Both the position numbers and the translations under genes were made by a program. DNA of 64,000 bases from Eucommia ulmoides (taxonomy: Eukaryota > Streptophyta > Magnoliopsida > Garryales > Eucommiaceae): assembly GCA_016647705.1 (NCBI GenBank), contig CM028328.1, positions 48,540,647 through 48,604,646 of the forward strand, written 5' to 3'. Shown piece by piece: positions 57,180 through 64,000 of this stretch. The notes under the pieces are model-generated. The model was not told the DNA's origin. It did no database searches and saw only the letters and a list, made by a program, of their open reading frames with translations. Each line of letters starts with the position of its first letter. Within the stretch, counting starts at the first letter, position 1.

Positions 57180-59186
57180 TATACAAACAACATAATTCGA
57201 AATATAAGTAGATATCTACTGAGAAATACACATCCTTAGTGGATATCTTCTGAACAGAACCTCAGTTGACAAACATGAAACAGTGGCAGATTATTTATTC
57301 ATGATTTCAGTTGACAAACATGAAACATGAAACTTAGTTTATCTATTGCGAACATAACATAACCCCAGTTACAAAACAGAACCCCATGCAAAAACTGAAC
57401 AGACCCCCATGCATAAACTGCAAATGAAATGTGGCACGAAAAATAGAAACGAATGACAGAAACAAAGAAATATGGAATCCGAACACTCGGAACAACTAGA
57501 AACGAATAACAGAAACGAAACGAGCACTCACCAGTAGAATCCGAAGTCATAGGGCAATCCGAAGTTGAAAATTACTCAGCCAAACAAAGAATACATTTAT
57601 GCCAAATCAACCCTCCGAATTCGTAGCTGTAATCCGAAGTCGAAAATCACCTTACATTTTATGGCTAAAATTTTGATTACAAATCTGACATTGATCGCTT
57701 TCTTAGCTTTCTAAGACAACTGATATATAGCTGTGAAAATCACTTTGCATTTTACCTCACCTTGCATTTTACCGCAAAAACTTTGATTACAAATCTGACA
57801 TTGATCACTTTAGAGAGCTGATGTATAGCTGGCTGCTGCTCTACTATCACTTCTTACTTCTTACTTCTTATTTCCCTATAAATAATGGTAAGGGCAAAAA
57901 TGGAATGAAAATACCAATTGCCAACTAAGCATGAGACTTTTCAAGTCAAAAAACTCAAAATGGGACTTTTCACAACACTACATGCCACCTAGGACTTAAA
58001 AAGTTGTCTAACTAGGAAATGGGATCTTTGGAGCAAAAACCCTAAATTGTATTATGAGAAGTCAACCATCTAAGCATATGGATCACAAATCGAAAAGAAA
58101 ACAATGGTGGAGCGATAAAATTAAATAGAAATTCAACTGAAATTCCTATCGTCATATTATTATTAAATATATTCAAATAAATTTTTGGTGTCGATCGATT
58201 TAATACTAAATTTTAAATTCGTTCGACGGCGACAAATAATCAATAATTCGTTTTATAAAAATATTTTAATTTATAATACGTCAACGATAATTATAATTAT
58301 TGAATTTATAGGTTATCGATTTATCGAATTGATTTTTACAACGGTGAATTATAAATACAACTATTATAATTTTAAATAAAAATTCAACTAAAATTTGTCT
58401 CAATTTCCCTCTTGTCGGCCCTACAATCAAAACTATGAGGTTGTGAGTCAACGCTCAGTAGAACTCTAACCTCTCTAATACGTGCACTCAATTAATATAA
58501 CAAATAAACATTTTCACATGATTTTCACATAATCATAATTATTTCATAAAATTTAACAGTTAAAATTTCACAACAATAATAATATAAATCACACGATAGG
58601 AATAATTGAATACATATATTAAAAGAGTTAAAAATTATACCTGAAATCCGAAGTCAAAATCCGAACCGAAATCGGAACACTAAAAAAGGGCTCAAAATCT
58701 CACGTATAAATTAATTGTGCGAATGGTTAGATGGAGATCATGGTTTTTTTTGTTTTTTTTTTTCTTTTGACTGTCCTCCCCAATATGGTCATCCCTTTCT
58801 CTATATATGTGATATGTTTATTCTTATCACTATTATTATTGTCCATGTAGGGTAGGGATCCACGTGTAACTTCTCCCATCTTAATATCATACAACTTGTA
58901 TATATATATAGGTGAGTGGAAAATATGTGGCCGTTCATTTTTTTTTATTTTTTTTTTCATGGCCAAAATTACTTCCTTAATTGGTAAGATTTTGAGAAAT
59001 TACACGTAGTACCCCATAATTATAAAATAATTTATATTAAACCCAATAATTATATTTAACTCCCTAAAATTATCAAATATTATTTATACCATAAATTTAC
59101 AAAATAGTCCCAAAAATATTAAACTTGTACAAATAATATTTTTCAAAAATATAAATTTTCGAAGTATTACATAGAATGCCTTCAAG
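57180..59186. other. Flank of the Mutator-like locus, no gene seen
   Basis: One more diverged unit with GTAGATATCTACTGAG at about 57205-57260, then non-coding sequence. 57590-57830 repeats ATCACTTTGCATTTTACC and ATTACAAATCTGACATTGATC blocks twice. 58100-59180 is very AT-rich with nothing recognisable. Confidence 0.45.
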
Positions 59187-59882
59187 TTGGCATTTGTCGG
59201 TACATCAGTAATTAGGTTGCAAGCCTTGACACTTAAGTTTGAAACTTATAAGATGTCTCCCAAAACAAAGATGGTTGAGCATCTTCGAGAAATGTCGGCT
59301 ATGATACACGACCTAAAGGTAGTTGGTAACAATTTATCTGATGAGCAACAGATCCTTATTGCGCTTAGCTCTTTGCCTGATTCTTGGGACCAAATGAAGC
59401 TCACAATGGCGCACAATGAAATTATCAAAACTTTTACCCAATTACAATGTCATTTGGAATTGGAGGAAGACAGATCGGAAGCACAAGGTAATACCTCTAT
59501 GTTTGTCACTGAATCTAGCAATCGCCAGACATTTGGGTTCAAGCAAAAATGGCAGGACAAAGCACGACAGGGAGGAATAAGAGGATCTGCTTATAAAAAG
59601 ATAAAGGGCATAAAGTGTAAAAAAGGCAAGTGTGGAGGAAAGAAGGACAAGTCTAAGCTGAAGTGTTACAACTGTGATAAACTTGGTCATTTTTCTCGTG
59701 AATGCATTGAGCCGAAGAAGATACAGACCAACTCTATCTTTCAAAATGACGCATATGTGTGCAGTCATGTCTTGGTTGCTCATTTATTTCCTAATTGGGT
59801 TATAAATACTGGAGCAACAAGACACGTCACAAAAGATCGAGTATGGTTCATTGAGTATCGTAGAATTCTAATTGGGAGTTAA
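59187..59882 (+). pseudogene. Copia F gag and protease start
   Basis: A 231-codon open frame. LQALTLKFETYKM, LREMSAMIHDLK, LIALSSLPDSWDQMK and HLELEEDRSEA form the gag (UBN2-like) domain with its N-terminus missing. The CCHC knuckle CYNCDKLGHFSREC at about 59664-59705 is intact. The protease active site reads WVINTGATRHVT: Asn replaces the catalytic Asp. The frame stops at 59880; LYAPEVRRNLMSV-type protease sequence follows at about 59985-60020. Confidence 0.85.
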
Positions 59883-60143
59883 TGTATTTACACAGGGAAT
59901 AGCACTAGTGAAGATGTAATAGGAATTGTAACCTATCAATTAAAGATACGTTATGGATGCAACTTGCTTTTCTATGATGTTCTCTATGCTCCTGAAGTTC
60001 GACGAAACTTGATGTCTGTTACAGCATGGCCGGACTAAGTTTTTCTTTCAATTTCACTATAGACTCTATTTAATTTAATTTAGACTCCATGTTTTATGGT
60101 AGTAGACACATAGTATATGGATTTTATGTCCCATTATTGATGA

Positions 60144-60758
60144 TTGTGTTGTGATACATATTTAACTTCTAGTAACAATAATTTTATTACATCTACATCT
60201 ATCGTAGGACAAGCAAGACTTGGTTATATTGGGAAAGAAAGATTGATAAGGTTAGCTCGAGAAGGATTTTTAGGTCCACTCTCTAGAGTTAACTTACCTG
60301 TCTGTAAATCTTGTTTGGCTAGAAATGCCACAAGAAAGCCTTTTGGTAAGGCTAGAAGGGCTACATTTCCCTTAGAGTTAGTCCATTATGACATTTTCAG
60401 ACCTATGAATATTACAGAACGACATGGTGCTAATTATTTTATCACATTCATTAATGATTACTCACATTTTGGTTATGTTTATCTCATTTCTCACAAATCA
60501 GGGACATTAGATTATTTCCAAAGATTTATTCATTTAGTTGAGAATCAAAGAGGTAAAAATCTTAAGATTTTACGTACTAACCGAGGACATGAGTATTTGT
60601 CTGAACAATTCAAGGATTTATGTGATAATAGAGTTAAGTCAATAATGGCACACACTAATCTAACAATCAGTTTCTGGGGAGATACTTTATTGACAGCAAC
60701 CTATATCCTTAATAGAGTGTCCTCCAATTCAGTACCATCTACAACATATGAGTTATGA
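60144..60758 (+). pseudogene. Copia F integrase with internal deletion
   Basis: A 204-codon open frame. It has the end of the HHCC region (CKSCLARNATRKPFG), VHYDIFRPMN with the first catalytic Asp and FINDYSHFGYVYLI. The second catalytic position is Asn in LRTNRGHEYLS. After FKDLCDN the frame jumps to IMAHTNLTISFWGD, skipping roughly 35 residues that normally hold the catalytic Glu. The two deletion ends are in frame, so the ORF stays open. Confidence 0.85.
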
Positions 60759-62200
60759 ACTAGTTTCAAACCACAAGTAGTACACTTGTGACCATGGGGA
60801 TCTGTAGGTTATATTCGTGTTACATCACATGCACAGTGAAAATTGGGTCCTAGAACTCAAAAGCGCACATTCATTAGATACCATGATCACTCCAAATAAT
60901 ATGTGATTTACATGAATGTTTTGATGGTGTACTGACTGAGATTGAGTCACACGATATTGAATTTATGAAAAATGAGTTTCCAAGCAGAGGTGAATTAAGA
61001 GGTAGTAAAGAACTTTATGAGTTGAATGAGTCAAATGATAATTTTACACCATCACTCGGTGAGGGTAGAGAAATTAATCCTCGTCCTTCTACAAGTACAC
61101 CAATTGTTGCCGAGCTAAGTGTGAGAGAATTAGAGAATAGTGGGAGTGTACCACCAAATAATTGTCAAATTCTTTAGTTGTGTAAAAGTCAACATGGAAA
61201 TATTCCTCCATGTCTATTTGGGATTGATGGGGAATTTTTCATGTGCTCTTCACTAGAGGAAGACGAGCCTTCGTCTTATCAAGAACCCTTATCGTCACCT
61301 GCTGCTAAAGAATGGATAACTATAATGGAAGAGGAGATTAGTTCTATGCAAAAGAATCAAGTATGGGAACTAGTTGATCTTCCACCTAGATGAAAATCTA
61401 TTGAAAAAAATGATTTTTAAAGATTAAACGTCAAGCAGATGGATTTATTGATAGGTACAAAGCTCGTCTCGTGACAAAAGGTTACACTCAAAAAGAGGGT
61501 GTAGATTATGAGAACTTTTTCAGTTGTTGTTAGGTTAGCCTCCATTCGCCTAATCCTAACCATTGTCACCCGTTTGGATCTAAAACTTTTTCAAATGGAT
61601 GTTAAGACTTCTTTTCTCAATGGAGAACTAGATGAGGAGATCTACATGAATCAACCTATTGGTTTTGTGGCTAAGGGATAAGAGCGCAAAGTATGCAAAT
61701 TAAAATGTTTCATTTATAGCCTGAAACAATCATCTAGACTATGGTACCTCAAATTCCTTCAAGCCATAATGACTTTTGCCTTTATCATGATTGAGGAAGA
61801 TCATTGTGTTTATATAAAACGGTCGAAAAAATATTTTATCCATACATTGTATGTAGACAACATTTTATTGGTAAGAAATGACATAGGGGTGATTGTCTCT
61901 AGTAAAGAGTGGTTGTTCTTTACTTTTGATATGAAGGACATGCGTGAAGAAAATTACGTAGTTGGTGTTAAAATTATTAGGGACCGTTCTAAGAATCTTC
62001 TTACTTTGTCTCAAGAGACTTATATCCGGAAGGTACTTGAACGATTTCGAATGCATAATACTAAACCTATAGACACTTCTGTTGAGAAGGGTAGTACCTT
62101 GAGTTTTGATCTTTGTCTTAGAACTAATAATGAAAAAGAAGAGATGTCCCGTATACATATGCAAGTGAAATTGGAAGACTAATGTATGCTATAATGTGTT
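60759..62200 (+). pseudogene. Copia F reverse transcriptase remnant
   Basis: 60965-61393 is the linker and RT start (AAKEWITIMEEEISSMQKN, WELVDLPPR). Later pieces hold [38 protein letters not shown] and KQSSRLWYLKF. 61769-62182 has the active-site box LYVDNILLVRND; the second Asp is Asn. Frameshifts lie near 61395 and 61510, with stops near 61678 and 61720. Confidence 0.85.
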
Positions 62201-62739
62201 CACGACCAGACATATGTTATGTTGTGGGGTTGGTGAGTTGTTTCCAGAGCAATCCAAGAATTATTCATTAGAGAGCAGTTAAAAGGATATTGCAGTACCT
62301 TCATAGAATCGCAGACTATATGCTTTGCTATCATGGTGGAAATATACATTTTCAAAGATATAGTGATGTAGATTAGACTAGTGACTTAGATGAACGTAAG
62401 TTGACATTAGGATATGCTTTCATACTTAACAACGGTGTTATTTTGTGGTCTAGAAAAAAGCAATCCTACATAGAACTATCCACTATGGAAGCAAAATATG
62501 TTGCTTGTGCTTCAGCAGTTCAAGAGGTTATTTGGTTAAAAGGAGTTTTAGAAAGTCTTGAGATAATACTACATTCTGCAGATCCTGTAACCATACATTA
62601 TTATAGTATGATTGCCCTCATATATAATAAGGATCCTAAGTATCACGATGCACATTTACAATTTCATACTTTATTTACATTCATTAAAAGTATGATAAAT
62701 AATTTAGGATATTTGCTATGGCACACATTATTACCATGA
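62201..62739 (+). pseudogene. Copia F RNase H remnant
   Basis: YCQSNPR-like start with AVKRILQYLH, then ILWSRKKQSYIELSTMEAKY, ACASAVQEVIWLKGVLESL and IALIYNKDPKYHDA. The open part from 62401 ends at 62739 after a shifted C-terminus. Confidence 0.8.
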
Positions 62740-63726
62740 TGGTAGATGTCATTGGGCTAAATGGTTGGCTACTTACACAGCAATCAGCCTAAACACTAAG
62801 ATAGCATGCGAGATGAGACTTTAGAATTTCGAAAATTGGATTAAAGAATTATTTTTAATGTCACCTTGGATCAGCCAAGATGAGGTTTATGAAAAACTGA
62901 ACATGAAAGTTTCCCACAGTTAATAAGGTTGGAGAATAGCTGAATGTGAGATTTCAAGTGGATACTTGAGGAGATACTAGCTTGAAGTTCTTAAGTTAAT
63001 TACCTATATAGTGATTGGACTTAGATTCGTATAGAAATTTAAAATGACATCCTCATATTTTGTGTGAGTATAATACCGTAGCATGTAAATCATACTACAT
63101 GTGCTTTAAGACGATCACATAGGGAGTGAGAAATGGATCCCTACTTACTCATTGTGTGAGCCTTATATATGTTGATCACTAATAATGATCTAGTTGTGCC
63201 CTTATGACTTTGAATTATGTTATGATTCAGAAATTTGATGTTGCTACTTTAGCTTGTTATCCTATGGCCATGAATGATGCGATCAAAAGGGGCATGTCTA
63301 GGAAAGCAATCAAATAGAAGTTAAGTAACATGAGGATCAAAGAAAGACAATTTAGTAATATATCTTGTTAAAATTGCAGTGTACAGTGCTTAATGGTTGC
63401 CACCACATAAAAAGTTATTTTTCAAAATTATATATATATTATTTTTTTAAAGTAAGCATGTTACTGCAAAAGAAATTAAGCATGTTCCGAGTTTCAAACT
63501 CTAGAGGAGTTAGAAATGCTTAATTTAATGTGACTGAATTAGTCTGGGGTATAGACGAGTATTTTATTTTGTAGTAGGATGTTGCCATGTTAGTTTGATA
63601 GAAACTTAATATGGTGCTCTCACATTATTTGAAGACACTCGTCGGTCACACACACCACTAGCCTATATGAAGAAAGTATAATGTATGAGTTTAAAGAGAG
63701 AAACACATTTGGTGTCCATTGTGTCC
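62740..63726 (+). other. Copia F 3' non-coding region
   Basis: About 1 kb between RNase H and the purine tract without recognisable coding. It includes an (AT)-rich run at about 63428-63445. Confidence 0.55.
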
Positions 63727-63736
63727 GAGTGGGAGA
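63727..63736 (+). promoter_or_regulatory. Polypurine tract of copia F
   Basis: GAGTGGGAGA before the LTR start, which reads TATTGAATTATG where TGTTGAATTATG is expected. Confidence 0.75.
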
Positions 63737-64000
63737 TATTGAATTATGAAGATAGTTGGGTCGACCCATACAGTGTCCACATGGGCCCCATGTTTCATGG
63801 ATAGTCACCATATGAATAGGTGCACCTTTTGGTCTTAAGGATCACGTCTATTCAGTAGACACCCATTGGAAAGGACATACCCTTTCGGTAGATACTCATT
63901 GGAATGGACACATAATATGGGATTTTCTCTATAAATATACGTTGATACCTCTAAGGTTTCTATTCCCATCAAATTACAGAAAATTTGAGTGGCCTTGGCT
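63737..64000 (+). repeat. Copia F 3' LTR, cut by the window edge
   Basis: Contains dyads GGGTCGACCC (63758-63767) and ATGGGCCCCAT (about 63782), then repeated words AGTAGACACCCATTGG, GGTAGATACTCATTGG and AAAGGACATA. The TATA box CTATAAATATAC (63929-63940) follows at once. Confidence 0.7.

Larger units (their letters stand above)
47945..57262 (-). mobile_element. Mutator-like element remnant with duplicated half and tandem repeats
   Basis: Minus-strand order: transposase N half (57135-about 55990), repeat array 3 (55925-54700), C half copy 2 (54695-53635), array 2 (53634-52520), C half copy 1 (52515-51457), solo LTR B, array 1 (49965-47945). The unit C half plus following array is present twice, about 2.1 kb each without later insertions. 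Terminal inverted repeats and target duplication were not found. Confidence 0.75.
59187..64000 (+). mobile_element. Copia element F, 5'-truncated, leaving the window in its 3' LTR
   Basis: Plus-strand order gag, protease, integrase, RT, RNase H, 3' non-coding, PPT, 3' LTR. The gag starts inside the domain and no LTR or primer site lies to the left. It has fewer frame breaks than the other copias, but several catalytic residues are lost. Confidence 0.85.

Overview
The window looks like a gene-poor, AT-rich stretch of a flowering-plant nuclear genome, probably a eudicot. The evidence is a plant-type PPR gene and plant Ty1/copia, Ty3/gypsy, Mutator-like, hAT-like and PIF/Harbinger-like elements; species cannot be read from the sequence. 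Only one intact host gene is visible: an intronless 592-codon PLS-class PPR protein gene at 32278-34056 (+). Nearly everything else that can be recognised is decayed transposable-element DNA. I saw no tRNA, rRNA or CRISPR.

Layout. 1-2165: a word-rich AT stretch and an LTR-like element (D). 3964-20719: a degenerate copia (X) whose gag is split by a nest. A long LTR-like element (Y, 4082-6374 plus 15476-16661) sits in gag. A minus-strand copia of Sirevirus-like architecture (E, 6375-15475) sits in Y, and a gypsy solo LTR (A, 9414-11139) sits in E. 20720-30223: copia G inserted in the 3' LTR region of X, with perfect 5-bp TTTTG duplications and three LTRs. 30229-32277: remnants, an 81-bp minisatellite and an hAT-like element, ending at the PPR gene. 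34057-38889: small DNA elements and an LTR fragment with a GGCGCCG-type primer site. 38890-47944: a minus-strand gypsy of Athila/Tat type with 3' LTR (C), PPT, gag, protease and RT/RNase H, but no integrase and no 5' LTR. 47945-57262: a minus-strand Mutator-like transposase pseudogene whose second half is duplicated and embedded in about 235-bp tandem repeats; it is invaded by a PIF/Harbinger-like MITE and a second gypsy solo LTR (B). 59187-64000: copia F, running off the right edge inside its 3' LTR.

The elements no longer work together. Their coding parts carry stops, frameshifts and lost catalytic residues: several Asp codons changed to Asn, an RT box frameshifted, one integrase with its Glu segment deleted and another removed entirely.

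The most interesting signal is architectural. In most of the LTR families here, short palindromic or repeated words are clustered in U3 upstream of a TATA-like box. The word differs between families, and even between members of the same gypsy LTR family. A palindrome of the same style (TCAGTAGATATCTACTGA) is amplified in the tandem repeats of the Mutator-like locus. A second candidate is a hairpin retained downstream of the TATA box in the gypsy LTRs. All of this was read by eye; coordinates of degenerate boundaries are approximate.
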